Part shown: piece after piece, positions 32,651 to 45,399 of the stretch
Position numbering within the stretch: the first letter of the stretch is position 1
Layout: each line of letters opens with the position of its first letter
From: Valencia hispanica
Taxonomy: Eukaryota > Chordata > Actinopteri > Cyprinodontiformes > Valenciidae
Direction: 5' to 3'
Assembly: GCA_963556495.2 (NCBI GenBank)
Contig: OY747705.1
Span: 30,648,798 to 30,712,797 of the forward strand
DNA: 64,000 nt
Made by a program: the position numbers and the translations under genes
The notes under the pieces: generated by a model
What the model was told of the DNA's origin: nothing
Seen by the model: the letters and a program-made list of their open reading frames with translations, nothing else
Databases searched by the model: none

Positions 32651-35600
32651 GCAGGGACGGTCATCCATGCTCACCTAGAAGCTGAGCTTTTTCCTCAAAT
32701 GAAGCCCAGTCTTTCCTTTGATTGAAGTGAACATCTGGAGACACTATGCAGAAACTTAGCAGCACATCTTAAAGAAAAATAGTTTGAAAAGGACTCTGTG
32801 GAATTAGATCACTGTACAGATATAGAATATTTGACTTGTTCAATTTCACCCTTATAAATATCCATATCCAGAGAAGAGAGCATTTTCAGACTGTCAGTCT
32901 TGTGTATCACAGCTATTGCAAAGTTCACATATCCTGCTTCGGGATTCTAAGCATCCTGTGCACAAGGCGAACAGATGATTCCCAGAGATATCTGAGGATA
33001 TTGGCTACACTCAGCAGATGAAACAACTTGTGACCAATGTGTAAATTTTTTTTCCAACAAGTGTGGTCATGAGGGCCACAGGAGGCAGGTCTCTTTGCCT
33101 AAGTAGCCATGTGTTCTGCTGACCAGCAAAGGCTTCGTCTCTTGACAAGGAGAGATTACTCTGGCAATTTAGTGGCATCCTGCCCTGCTGAAAAAGTTAA
33201 GCGTAGGAGCAGGTAAACATATGAATTAAATGCAAGCTTGGCACTGCTCCATATCATCAGATGTGTACCTAAATTTCACTACATTATTTCAGATAATATG
33301 CTAATTAAGATTAGAATAGATGAGATACAGTATTAAAAGGAGTAACTAATGGACTGAAAATATACACTATCTCAGCTCTGTGTTTACCAAAATTACATGT
33401 GGTCAGACAAGATATGAAAAATGTTCAAGACATTATTGAGCTATTAGGGGAAAAATACAGACAAAAATAGCTACCTTCAGGTATGTCACCCAAACGATAA
33501 CATTTCCAGATCGATCAGTTCTGGCAGCAGCTCAGCACTCAGAGTGCGTATCTACTGTTCAGAAGGTATTTCTTCTCAGACTGATGGATATAGGAGCAGA
33601 CAGGCAGATGCAGTCATTCTTGGCTCCTCTGTGTCATTCTGTTCCTCAAAAAAGAACGAACAAAATAGGCTTATTGCTCTATAAATGGTACAATCTGCAT
33701 AAAGTAGATGCTGGCCATCCTGAATTTGTGTTTTTTTGTCAAAGATATTTTCTTTTTTATCTTTTTCTTTTGGTAATAAGCTAAAAAAAAAGAGATTGAC
33801 GTAGTTGTCAAGGTCCAATGTCATGCCAAAGCCAAATTTTTAACAAATTACTTACCCCAAACGTAGACAGATCATTACTGTTTTCAATGACTTTTTGAGT
33901 ACACTGCTATTTAGCATAGTCACATAAACATGTTTTATTTAAATGACAAGCAAGGAGTGCACGGGAGGAAGCCTTATTCCCCTTGCTGCCAGCAGGCAGG
34001 CGTGCCACAGACAGATCGTGTCTTGCTGACTAAATTGTGCTTTTTTTTCAAAAATTGGCAAGCTCTGGTTCACTAGAGGCACACTATGCTGTTGTCAATA
34101 ACGACGACTGCCTGTGGCTTATTTATTTTCTTATCTGCTTTAATCAGTCTGTGTTGACAGTGACATCTGTGCTCAGCAATATCCAAATGCTACCAGTTAC
34201 GATCTATGTACATATTTGTATTGTTTCAGGTCATATGGCTGCAATGTATAATTGAAGTGATGTGATTGAAAACACAATTAACCATCTTTTTTTTTTTTAT
34301 TGTGACAAGTGTTATTCACAAGGGTGGCATGTATGCAGGGATCCAACTTGACCTGCCACAGCACAAAATGCAGGAATATAACCAGATATTGACAAGCTCA
34401 TTAAACCTTTAAAACATGTCAGGAATTGCAATTACTTTCAAAGATTAGAGACCACAACCACCCATGAATAGCTGAAATCTGCAAATACTTGACACCCCCT
34501 CTAAAAACAATTATAACTGCCTATTTCAACAGTTTAAACACCAAATATACCTTAATATGCATTAATAACCACAGGAAAAACCATCTTAGCACTACCACAG
34601 AAGCTAATCTCCACAGTCTTTGTTATCTTTGCTCTTGGGGGTATAGCCAATCAGTGCCAAGGAAAATTAATGCTGGTCCTGGATTGGCTGCAAGAGTGTG
34701 TCAAGTAGCATTGTGCTGAGGTATTTCCGCTTCCAAAGTTGCATTGTTTTTCAAATACTTTAGAAAATTTCTATGACAACATACATGAATAGGCAATTAC
34801 CAGAATAGTGAACCGCAACTAGGCAGGGGTCCACTGTAGGGTCCAGTTAAATCAGGTTTACAATAAAATAGCAACAAAACCAACAAAACTAAAAAACTTA
34901 AAAAATAGAGTTGTATCCTGTTTTATAGATCATAAACAATATTTAACATGAGTTTGATTTTAAAGTGAAGCCTGGCTGGTATGTTCAAATATATTTATTT
35001 TATTTGTTAAAGTTTAGTTTTGCCCCTTTTAATATGAGTAATGCATACTTTAAAAAAAGCTAAATAAAAGAAAAGATATCTTGAGCCTTGTGAAACGCAT
35101 TTGATAGAAACTGTCCAGGGATATTATTTCCTATAAAACACTGACAGATAAAAAGCTGTTCACTCTAGATTCATAGTTGACGAAAGACTGAAAGTTCAAC
35201 AAAAAAGACTGTGGCCTTTTGCCCTTTAGTTTCTAACTGAACAGATAGCTGGTGGTTCAGGACAGCTCTATGATTGACTGCATCTCCACTGGGGAGCACA
35301 TTTTTCCACTTTTCTGCCCGGCTCAACTGCCGGGTAGCCGAGAGGCGTTCGCTTGTCTAGAGAGTGACGCTGGACTTGTGGGCAAATCTGTGTGTATGCC
35401 AGCGAACACGTGCGCATTGTTTTGTGTAGTGTACGCATTTCGTCTGTGTCTACCTCACTCGCTTGCTGAGACATATCCGTCCAAATTTGACAGCACGGGA
35501 GCAGACAGCCATGCTGCAGCATTCTGATCATTTAAATGCTCACAGGCCTGCTTGAATAGGATAGGTGTAAAAAAAAGGGGGGGAGACACAAAGAGACAAA

Positions 35601-38600
35601 GATAGAAAGCAGCCTTTCACATGCCCACATATCACATGAGGGACTGCCTGCCACTTTCCTCTGAAAAATAATGCTCACTTGTCAGTCTTTCAAAAGCCAG
35701 TCAGATAGCCGCCAGTGCCATGGAGACCTATTGAGGTGTATGCTTTGTTTCATCTGGGGCACGCCTCAGAGGAGACTTAGAACTGTTGTATCTATGAATT
35801 GCCTCCAAAATAGGGTAGGAAAGAAGAGGAGCATTTGATATAACCTTTGAGCTGTTGTGCCTCAATTTAGAAAACGAAATATTCGATTTTTTTCTTTCTC
35901 TTTCACTCTCGAAACTCTTGAAAAAAGCTAAAAGGCTGAATGTAATAGGCATTTATGCCCTGCAGATATGACTGTACTTTGTTTGAAGCACTATTTGAAC
36001 CAGTATTCAACAGCACAATTATCCCTGAGCCTCTTTTTAAAAAAATTAAGATTTATCACTGCCCTAATTACTTAAATAACTGTCCGATGATAAATCGACC
36101 GGCACACGGTTATGTACACAAAGGCACTGCACTCCTCCTGAAAAAGCAATTCTCTGTAGTCCACTGAACAAACTATAAAGGTGTCAAGTGATTTATCTAT
36201 GCAGAAATGCAAATAAAGAAAAAACATATCCAGCTTGGGGCTGAGGTCTGTATATCTGTCCACACAAATATTTTCATGCCACCTTGTACTACATCTCTTA
36301 TTACAGTTTTCAAAAACACAACACTGACCAAAGAAAACTCCTCACTTGTATAAGTTTGAGAAATATAACTTTGCCATCTGAAAGCCTTGTTTTAACTTGA
36401 ACCAGCAACTAATGACAAGGCGCTCAGAAGTCTAGAGCAACTAACCGTGCCTGCAGCGTACAGCTGTGTTGAAAGCGATTCTGTCCAAAGCATCCCAGGG
36501 GCCAGCTTAAATGAGGAGGTTTATATCAGGGTATCTCGCAGAGAGACTGAATGTTCTGCAAATTATTCACAGGGATTATAAATCACAGTAGTGTCAGGGT
36601 TTCCACTGATGGGAAAGGACGGTTCCTCATGCCTTAATACAAATGACATGAAAAACAACAGCTGCAGCAATAAAACAAGACACAGTAGAAAAAAAGGATA
36701 AATAAATGCAAAAAATAAAATAACTGAGGCTCATCATTAAACATGCCTGCACTACCTCAATGTCATCTCCGTGCCTGTTGGTTTTAAGTTTTGGTGTTAT
36801 TGTGAATTGCTGTCCTTGTCTGCACATTGTGCAGCATGTTTTCAGTTACTTCAAGATGGATTTTGCAAGACTAGGATGTTCTAATTTGATCTTTCATATG
36901 GCATTGGAATTTCTGACACATTTTAAAATTGTACACACCCCTGTCTTAAGGTTACAAAATGATCAAGGAAGGTATTTGTTAGAAGAAAAGAAGAATATTT
37001 TTTTAATCAACCCTGGCATAGTAAAGGCAGTCACCAATATGGAATAGCACATATATTACAAAAGCAGGACATTTCTTAAATGTTAATGAAAACACAAGAG
37101 ATGGGAAGCAACACCGAAGAAGCTACAGGACTTTCCAACAAACCTCATTTTTGTTGCTGATGAGCCTAGCAATGGTTTTGCTGTCAGCAAGTTCAGTGAG
37201 AAAAATGGCATAAGGCTTTTGTCAAATGGGAGCACTGTTAACACTGTGTGTGCTGAGCACACACCTGTACTTAGTCGAGTGATGCTTGATGTACCACGAC
37301 TGACTCGGACTCAGGACATGTACAAAATCGAGCTAATAGCTTAACCAGAATGGGGACCTTTAACTGAGTATACATGTTGAGTAAAAATTCCAAAAGTCCT
37401 AATTTATTTGGACTAAGGCAGTAATTTGGTTTTCTCTTAATGCATGTAAACCCACTGACTGACTGTGGTCTCTTCGTTTAGATTTTCAATTGCAAATAGA
37501 GTGTCATTGTAAACCAGAGAGAATCTGCTCCAGTTGCTGAGGAATTATTTTGTTTATTATAAGTCGTCATTGTTCAGGCATTCTAACATGCATGTTAAAT
37601 CTGCAATCTTGTAGTGAAAAGAGAAGCATTTATAAAGGTACATTTTGATCCTCTAGGGCAAAAGTATTATACAAAAAGTCACTCTTTCACATCAAAGTGG
37701 CTAATTATTGACTGATTCGGGATGGCATTCTGAAGCTGCTCTTTGTATGAAAGACAAGAGTCTCTCTTCCACGTTTACATCACTGATGTTGCTGCAGTTT
37801 TTTCATTATGCTAGCAGCTGTAGTAGTTAACTACAGGCTGGGTAAAGAAAATGCAGGGACTCAGGCTAATGAAGGTGAAGCAAACTGACATTCATTTCCA
37901 ACCCCCATCCCCCCATTCAATTTCCTCTGTGGGTTTGCATCAGTGATCTGATCCCCTTTGCATCTGTGACTGGTCTAAGCATTGCCACATATATACACTT
38001 GTACACTTGTAGTTATACACACATACACACAAATGTTATACCTATGAAGACTAGTTATATTTTAATACCAAAAATTCTTGACACAGCCTAAATTACAAAA
38101 AAATACCTCAAGCATAAATCCATTTCCATCTGGTTAAAAAGTAGCAAATTGACTGTTCCACAACAGGGTGACAAAGAGAAAAATTATATTCTAACAGCAA
38201 ATAAACTTAAAGCCACAAAGCTTGTACAGACGAATACACATAATTTATTTACTGCATTTAAGGGAATTATTTTTTCCAGGTAGAGTATTTTTTTCTTCTT
38301 AGATTAGCCTTGGTGTTAATGTAAGTGATTGCTCCTCACAGGCTCATAATTTCAACCTTGAACATCTTTACTGAATGAAAAAAAAAAGAAACCAAGACTG
38401 ACTCCATCGTACGTTATCTCATTAAAACTTGTTTTATTATTTTCTTTAACTTTTTTTAACTTTTGTTCTGTATATTACGAAGAACATTTGAACAATGTTT
38501 TTCACTAATGTGTGCTTTAATCAATGCTATAACGATAGGCATGCAGTTATGTTTGATCACAAAGACAACAGAGTAGGAAACAGTAAGGCATCTCAAGGGC

Positions 38601-39330
38601 ACAAGTGAATGACCCATAGAATCTAACTGCAGCCGTTTCCATTGCTAAATATAAGAGATTATGTAGAAAATATCCGAGCTTTTAATTAGCTGCAATCTTT
38701 TCATTATTATTATTTCTTAGCACCAGAAAGATTATTGATAAGAATTACCAAGATAAGTTACATTTCTCGAATATAAATGTCATTTTTCAGCTCTTTTAAA
38801 GAAAATGTATGTAGATTTTCAAATCCATCTGATTACATTTAGGTTGGTAATGACCAAACCTCCATCATATCCTAAAGACCTCACTGGGCTGTTCTCTCAC
38901 AATGGATAGCTTTGTTGTCAAAGTACATGATGATCTCTTGTGATTCAGAGTTTTAAAGTAGAAAATGAGAGCCAGAGCCTTCAGTTGTCAAGCTCCTGTG
39001 CTGTGAATACAAGCTCTCAGTTTGGGTTCAAGAGGCAAACACCCTTTCTAGTTGTAAGATTAGGATTAAAATTTCTCTACTACATTCTTCTGTCTTTATG
39101 CATCAGCGCCACAATTGTTTGCTGGTGACTTTGTACCTCTCTGGAGCAATTTGTGCTTTTTCCTTTTATCGCTCTACCTCTGTAGATTTATGCAGCAAGA
39201 GGGAAGGTTTTGAGTCTTAGATACATCCAGCAATCCACATAGTTGTGGATAGAGCTAATAAGTATTTTGTGGAATGAGAATTAAATATCTACACAATGGC
39301 CTCTCATTTGCCAGAAAATAACAAGGCTGT
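32651..39330. other. 6.7 kb without recognisable gene or repeat
   Basis: I checked open frames at 33576-33824, 34037-34255, 35252-35527, 35728-35952 and 36760-37047. None shows a domain, signal peptide or splice layout I can defend. Simple runs of T and A only. This is the longest stretch free of recognisable transposons, and so the best candidate for unique host sequence, possibly intron. Confidence 0.45.
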
Positions 39331-40745
39331 TATAAAACTATTGATACCTTTGATCTTTTCATATTTTGTCATGTTACAGGGAAAGGTTTTCAAAATGTTT
39401 TACAAACAAAAATCTGAAACGTATGACTGTCATATTCAACCTCCCTGAGTCAATATTTTGCAGAACTATTTTCCCCTGCAATGACAGGTGCAAGTCTTTT
39501 TGGTTATGTCTCTTCCAGCTTTTCCATGGAATCTGGACTTTGACCTGGCAAAGGGTGTCACACTAAAGTTCTCCTGTGCTGGTGTCCTGGATGTTTTAGA
39601 TCTATCTCTACTCCACCACAGTTGAATTTATGGCTGAGTTGCCTCCTCAGTGAAAAAAAGTCAAAAAAGTTCTGCAGAAGTCATTCTGCTGTGTTAAACC
39701 AGCGATACATTTAAACATGCTTCCAGCACTGCACTGTAATAAGATCAATTCACCTTTCATTAACTTTGACCAGCTTCCCCTAAACACGATGTCGCCACCC
39801 TCTTGTTTCACCACAGAAGCAGGGTTTTTGGGATAATCTGGAGTGTTTGCTTCGTGACACACACAGTGTTTTGCATGTAGGCCAACAAGGTACGTTGTGC
39901 TTCCCTCTGGCTATGGAGCTAGAATTGGGACTTTAGTTTTGTACCTGTAACTTTTAGTTTTGTACCTGTAACTTATGATTTGTACTTGTAACTTATGATT
40001 TGTACTTGTAACTTGTGTTTTGTACTTGTAACTTAAGTTTTGTAACTTGTACACATTTTAAAAATACAGGTTTCAAGTTTCAAGTTACAGGTTTCAAGTT
40101 ACAGGTTTCAAGTTACAGGTTTCAAGTTTCAAGTTACAGATCATTTTTTACCATATTTGGCTTGCAACTAAATACATAAGGAAACACGCTTAACTTACCA
40201 TCATTCCAGGGCTTGACGCCGAGGTAGAAGCCCTCTGAAGTGCTGCCATGACGGATTTCTCCTGCTTGGATAGACCTGACCGGCAGCAGCCATGTTGCTT
40301 CAGTTGTGTCTCAGTCACCTGGGGGTGTGGTTTATAGCGGATCTGGTGGCTGCAGACAGTGTGAATGTAATCATGTTTGGTTGTAAGCAGTGCAGAGCCC
40401 TACCTTCCTCTCGCCATGACTGGATAGAAATGGCAGAAACATGATTTATGGGTCAAAATCAGCAAACAACTCATTGGTTCTTCCAGGCAAGCCAAATATG
40501 GTAAAAAATGATCTGTAACTTGAAACTTGAAACCTGTAACTTGAATCCTGAAACTTGAAACCTGAAATTTGAAACCTGTATTTTTAAAATGTGTACAAGC
40601 TACAAAACACAAGTTACAAGTACAAATCATAAGTTACAAGTACAAATCATAAGTTACAGGTACAACACTAAAAGTTACAGGTACAAAACTAAAGTCCCAA
40701 TTCTAGCTCCATATCTGGTCAGAGTACCTTCTTCCACATGACCGT
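39331..40745 (-). mobile_element. Tc1-like transposon interrupted by a foldback element
   Basis: On the - strand, bases 39331-39910 give the 3' terminus (TTGATACCTTTGATC...TTTTGTCATGTTACA) and transposase remnants in order, including the GTTTTGCATGTAGGCCAACA block. The next transposase block (GGTCAGAGTACCTTCTTCCA) lies at 40714-40740, immediately beyond the foldback insertion. Many indels; the transposase is dead. Sequence past 40745 is not recognised, so the 5' terminus is lost. Confidence 0.8.
39911..40713. mobile_element. Foldback element with tandem-repeat arms
   Basis: The ends TATGGAGCTAGAATTGGGAC (39912) and its complement ending at 40713 begin near-perfect arms (39912-40165 and 40488-40713). 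Each arm has ~20-base units (GTACTTGTAACTTATGATTT type) and then ~14-base units (AGGTTTCAAGTTAC type). The ~320-base loop is unrelated and has no domain. Flanks TCTGG (39906-39910) and TCTGG (40714-40718) look like a 5-base target duplication within the Tc1. The 76-codon frame at 40400-40630 is an arm artefact. Confidence 0.85.
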
Positions 40746-41955
40746 CTCTAAATTGCTTGTGTAAATTGTAATTAGACATGTAAAGTCCAAGAGGGATACA
40801 TACTGTGGTGAGGAACTGTACTTTTACTTTACCCATAATTTACCAGCTTTCAAACATTTTTGGTTGACATTTACTTCTGGAAACTGACTATCTGAAAAAA
40901 AGTTTGACTTATTTATCCTTTCCTAAATCACACAAAACTGCAGAAAAAGCTATCTGTCAGATACACTTGAATGTTGCAAGAGGTTGAAAGTGTAGCTTTC
41001 CTTTTAATCCATGAGCAGTTAAAATTTTTCCAGCATGAAGTTGTTTGAGCTCCTTTTCACCTGCTTCCACTTTTACAAGATTAATTTTCTAATCCCTCCT
41101 AATACACTCACTTGCAAACATTTTTAAGACGGGCAAATGGCTTGGCCACCGCATGACTGTTCTAATATTAATTGACTGCCATCAACTTTCTCTAATTGAT
41201 GTAATGAATTCTCCGGCCTGACTGTGAGCAGACTCATGATAGCATATGCAAGATATTGTTAAGAATGGGGAATTAAGCTTGGAATATATAACCCCAATTA
41301 GCGCTTATCTTTGAGCGCTGCAATCCTGTGAGATGGATTTAAAAGTATCATTGTCAGTCTGTATAAGAGAACTGTGGGACTGACATTGTCTCCTTCCTAT
41401 CAGTCGGTCAGCTGCATATTTAAAAGATAAGGCTCACTTTCTGTCTTAAATAAGTAGTATTTTTATGCAGGGAAACGTGGCGTTACCTGGAAATGATAAG
41501 TCAGCATATTTCTTTTCCCTGAGATGCAGTTTAATAACACTGAGTTGCAACTGAAGGTGTTGATTAGATGGAAAGGTGAAAACTCAAGATGCTGGAAAGC
41601 TAACAAACCAATATATATTCATGAGGTTAATTACAGGATGTGCTAAAATGATACCTTTTCATTATAAAGTCCACAGTCAACTAACAGCGAGCACTGCGAG
41701 GTGTCGGAATACAAATGCTTTGCCGATTATACGGATATTATAAGTCAATGCTTTCCTCTTAGTTTGGCAGGTTTGTGATTTTGTTGAACTGTTGTAATTT
41801 ACGAATAAAGGAATTTTTTTACAGCCTTTTGTCAGAGTTTCTATATACTTTTAGTCAACTTTATAACATATTAGCCTTTATTGGATGTTAAAAGTTTTAA
41901 AGAAGGTGTTAGGATGTGTGGGGACCTAATTTTTCAGGACTTGAAACTGTCAAAC
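40746..41955. other. Unassigned sequence
   Basis: No gene or repeat recognised. Confidence 0.4.
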
Positions 41956-42231
41956 TGCTTGAGTTCAATAATCTAATAATCTATTCAGGAAATAACATTG
42001 TCTGATTTTTACAGACTTTATTTGTATTTTATTGCTGCACATAAGTATTTGAACACCTGAGAAAATCCATGTTAATATTTGGTATAGAACCCTTTGTTTG
42101 CAATTACAGAGGTCAAACGTTTCCTGCAAACGTTTCCTGCAGTTCTTGACCTGATACACATACTACAAAAGGAATTTTGGCCCACTCCTCCACGCAGATC
42201 TTCTCAAGATCTGTCAGGTTAGGGGTAAGTT

Positions 42232-43709
42232 TAAATACCTGTTCCTCTAAGGTCCACAGGATTACATGTGGTGTGCCCCAGGGTTCGATCTCAGGCCCAG
42301 TGCTTTTTTTACCTTTATATGCTCCCTCTTGGGGGTGTCATCGGAAGCCATGGAGTTAACTTTCACAGTTATGCTGATGATACACAGTTGTACATCTCCA
42401 TGTCTCCCGATTACAGACAGCCAATGGATGCACTTTTTAACTGCATTTTAGACATCAAATCCTGGGTGGCAGAAAATTTTCTCCAGCTCAACCAGGACAA
42501 ACTGAAGTTTTAGTCATCAGTCTTGAAGCTCAGAGAGAGAAACTTTTACCAAAACTACGATCACTGTCTTTTAATCCTTTAATCCTTCTTTACAAGTGAA
42601 GAACCTGGGTGTGATTTTTGACTCTGAGCTGACTTTTATTCCTCACATTAAAAAATATTACTAAAACAGGTTTTTATCAACTAAAGAACATTGCCAGTCC
42701 GCCCAATTCTCTCTCCGGCCAACATGGAGACACTGATGGATGCTTTTATCTCCAGTAGAATTGATTACTGTAATGCCCTGCTTTCTAGTCTTCCCAAAAA
42801 TTGTATCTCAGGTTTACAACTACTACAAAATTCAGCAGCATGTGTTCTGATAAAGACCAGGAGACGGGAACAGATTACACCTGTTTTAAATTCCTTGCAA
42901 TGGCTCCCCGTACATTTTAGGGCTTCGTAGCTCTCCGAACTGCTTTTACCATATGAACCTTCATGGTCTCTGCGCTCTTCTGGTAGCCCTCTCCTTGTCA
43001 CCCCAAAGGTTAGGACACACACTTATGGTGAGGCCTCTTTCCAGTTTTATGGAACGGGCTGCGAGAGGACCTCAGGGAAGTGGAGAATGTTCATGTTTTT
43101 AAGAGCAGGCTCAAGACTCACCTTTTTAGCCTAGCTTTTAACTGATTGTCATTTATTATTGTTTGATTTATTGCTTTGCATGTTTTATATGATTATATTT
43201 GATCAGTGTTTTACTATTTAATCTCATCACATTTATTCACTGCTTATTTTTATATTTTAATTTGTTATCTAAATCCCCGTTCCAGTGTTTCCTCTGTGGG
43301 AGCCCTCTGCCCTGGGAGCGGTGGTCGGCTGTAGCTGCCTGGGTTGCTCTCCAGGTGGAGCTTGGGGGGAGGTGGGGGTCTTGGCCTTGCCTCCACTGGG
43401 AACCCTGTGTCGGTGCCTTGGCTGCTGCTGTTGATCTACCGCTGCCCGTGCAAATGGCTCCTCTGATGGCGTTTCGTTGCATGGTTCATCTGCACTTGGC
43501 CCAATGTCCTTTTTTACTGTTGCTTTTAACTGTGTGTGCATGGGAGTTGGGTTGGGGAGAAGGGGGTATCACTGTGACCATGCTTTTAAATCTGTTGGGG
43601 AGGGATGGGAATGTGGTTTGTGGGGTCATTTTAATCTGTAAAGCACTTTGTGATGCAATTTCTTGTATGAAAAATACACTTTATAAATAAAGTTTGATTT
43701 GATTTGATC
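42232..43709 (+). mobile_element. L2-type LINE inserted in a Tc1 element
   Basis: A reverse transcriptase fragment (42232-42930) is followed by a GC-rich 3' untranslated region. The tail TAAATAAAGTTTGATTTGATT ends at 43709, exactly where Tc1 sequence resumes. The 5' end is truncated, as usual for target-primed insertion. It is a different L2 subfamily from 22376-23880, with a different tail. Confidence 0.88.
42250..42930 (+). pseudogene. L2 reverse transcriptase fragment
   Basis: Motif B region (HVVCPRVRSQAQCFF for the usual GVPQGS...), then catalytic [13 protein letters not shown] in the frame at 42268-42513. After a frame change comes ISSRIDYCNALLSSLP to TPVLNSLQWLPV (42691-42930). At least three frame breaks. 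The protein is not functional. Confidence 0.85.
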
Positions 43710-44022
43710 CTTCCTTTTCCTCCAAACACGGAGAGTGAAGTTTAGACCTAAAAGTTCTATTTTGATCTCATCTGACTACATGACTTTCTCCCATGCCTCC
43801 TCTGGAGCATCCAAATGGTTATTGGCAAACTTCAAACGGGCCTGGACATGTGATGACTTGAGCAGAGGAACCTTCCATGCAATGCATGATTTTAAACCAT
43901 GACACGTAGTGTTCTACCGACAGTAATCTTTTAAACTGTGGTCCCAGCTCTCTTCATGTTATTGACCAGCTCCTCCCGTGTGGTTCTGGGCTGATTCCTC
44001 ACCTTTCTTATCACCAGTGACT

Positions 44023-44540
44023 ACATTTACATGCAGCCAATATTCGGGTTATGGTCGGGTTAAGGTCACTATTCGGGCTTCTTAAACATTTAGAATAACC
44101 CGTTTGCATGCGTGAGCAGAGAGAGTTACTCCTGTATACATGTAAATTGTAATCAATTGGCATATCCAGATGTAAACGGCGATGCATGGTAAGCGTCAGG
44201 ACGTACTCTCGCTACTCTCTGCCGTCAACAAAATACATTATATTCATGGTTTTCACCACACTAAGAAATAAACTTGTCTCCTCCTTGCTCCAAAAGTGTG
44301 GTGCTGTGCTGCGTCTTGCCATGTTTACCTCCACTTCTTGTTTACTTCCGTATACTGCTCGCGGATTTTTCTATGCGCATATAAGAAGTGCCTCTACTCA
44401 AAAGACCAAAATTCCTTGTGAATAGAACATGCACAGAACACAAATCAATGGTCCTTTTGATGGGGATATGCCGATACGTGTTTACATGACCAAATACTCG
44501 GGTTAGAAAAAGGGGTACCCTAGGGGTAATATTCAGGTTT
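44023..44540. mobile_element. MITE-like element
   Basis: The left end ACATTTACATGCAGCCAATA with TTCGGGTTATGG and the right end GTTTACATGACCAAATACTC with GGGTTAGAAAAAGGGG have the paired ACATG/CGGGTTA layout of small fish DNA transposons. No coding capacity; the 79-codon frame inside is featureless. The class was not determined. Confidence 0.5.
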
Positions 44541-45130
44541 TTAAAGTGCCCCTGACATGAAATTTGCATTTTTTGAGTTTTCTGGTCATATTTTTTAGTT
44601 TCCCCAGCCTGCCTATGTCCCCTAAGGGGTTAAAATTACTGATTAGTGTTTCCTTTTTTCCCCCGGGTATGTCTGCCTACATAGTGAAATTAGCACTCAG
44701 AAACGGGCTGTTTTGCACTTCGGCATATGACCACACGTTTCGGTATATGACGTCATTGAGTTCCAGCCAATTACCCCCTTCTCTGAACCACACTCTCCAA
44801 GTCCCTCCCCCCGCAGCGCATATTACAACCTAAACAAGAGCTATGGTAAAAGGCAAACAACAAACCGACAGCATGGAGTCCAGACCACATCAACACTGTC
44901 CTCCCCGCTGAAAAGCTTGTGGATGGACTTTATTTATGCAGGGAATGTACCCGACCAACTCCCGAAGTGCGTGGTCGTTTGTGGCAAACATTTCTCTGAA
45001 GAATGTTTTATTAACTTGGGACAATACAGCAGTGGATTTGCAGATCATCTCAAACTTTTACCAGGATCAATACCAACTCTCCGTGAACCAGCAAATATCC
45101 CTATACAAGTAAGTATATTTCCGCAATAAT
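44541..45130 (+). mobile_element. THAP-finger DNA transposon, 5' part
   Basis: An upstream region with GTGCCCCTGACATGAAATTT leads to a THAP coding exon (44873-45110) ending at a splice donor. The layout of terminus, short leader and THAP exon is that of a transposase gene with introns. The rest is missing: hAT sequence begins at 45151. Confidence 0.6.
44873..45110 (+). pseudogene. THAP finger exon of a transposon
   Basis: After a broken start at ATG 44873 (MESRPHQHCP), the frame from 44917 reads WMDFIYAGNVP, LPKCVVVCGKHFSEECF, NLGQYSSGF and LKLLPGSIPTLREP. Cys-x2-His (CGKH) followed by F-x-x-E-C-F is the C-terminal half of a THAP-like C2CH finger, which binds transposon DNA. A CAA|GTAAGT donor at about 45110 fits an exon end. 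The first Cys pair is not in the same frame, so the exon is damaged. Confidence 0.7.
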
Positions 45131-45150
45131 GTCCTTCAGCTGTTTTAGAC

Positions 45151-45260
45151 CAGTGTTTCCCAAACATGACGAATCTGTGGCGGTGCGGCACAGATTAAGC
45201 TTCGACTGCCACAGGTCCACACCGACCCCAAAAAAAAAAAAAAAAAATCAACGGCATCCA
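45151..45260 (+). mobile_element. hAT-type 5' terminus
   Basis: CAGTGTTTCCCAAACATGAC matches the terminal inverted repeat form of hAT elements, and a run of As at 45230-45247 follows. The rest of the element is not seen. Confidence 0.5.
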
Positions 45261-45399
45261 GTTTTATCCTTTATTTACTTGGGGTATGCCGATTCACCAT
45301 AAATTGATTAACTGCAATGTGAAACGTGCAAAATCACTTTAGTTGTGAAAGAAGCGTCTTTGTTGTTGAAAACGTTTAATCCTTTATTTACTAGGGTGT

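Larger units (their letters stand above)
41956..44022 (-). mobile_element. Tc1-like transposon split by an L2 LINE
   Basis: The - strand terminus region (TAAGTATTTGAACACCTG, TTTTGGCCCACTCCTCCACG, CAGATCTTCTCAAGATCTG) occupies 41956-42231. Further transposase blocks resume at 43710: TTTTCCTCCAAACACGGAGA, ACATGACTTTCTCCCATGCC, GGCAAACTTCAAACGGGCC, CTGTGGTCCCAGCTCTCTTC. The middle of the transposase is missing around the L2, and it ends near 44022 where a MITE begins. It belongs to the same subfamily as 14765-14998. Confidence 0.85.

Noticed and set aside
35252..35527. 91-codon frame as a host gene
   Set aside because: No domain, no splice context, and a similar-length frame overlaps on the other strand.
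39920..40700. CRISPR-like array from evenly spaced repeats
   Set aside because: Units are contiguous tandem repeats arranged as an inverted pair, with no spacers, in a vertebrate context.
43283..43560. GC-rich island as a host exon or CpG promoter
   Set aside because: It is the 3' untranslated region of the L2 element that ends at 43709.
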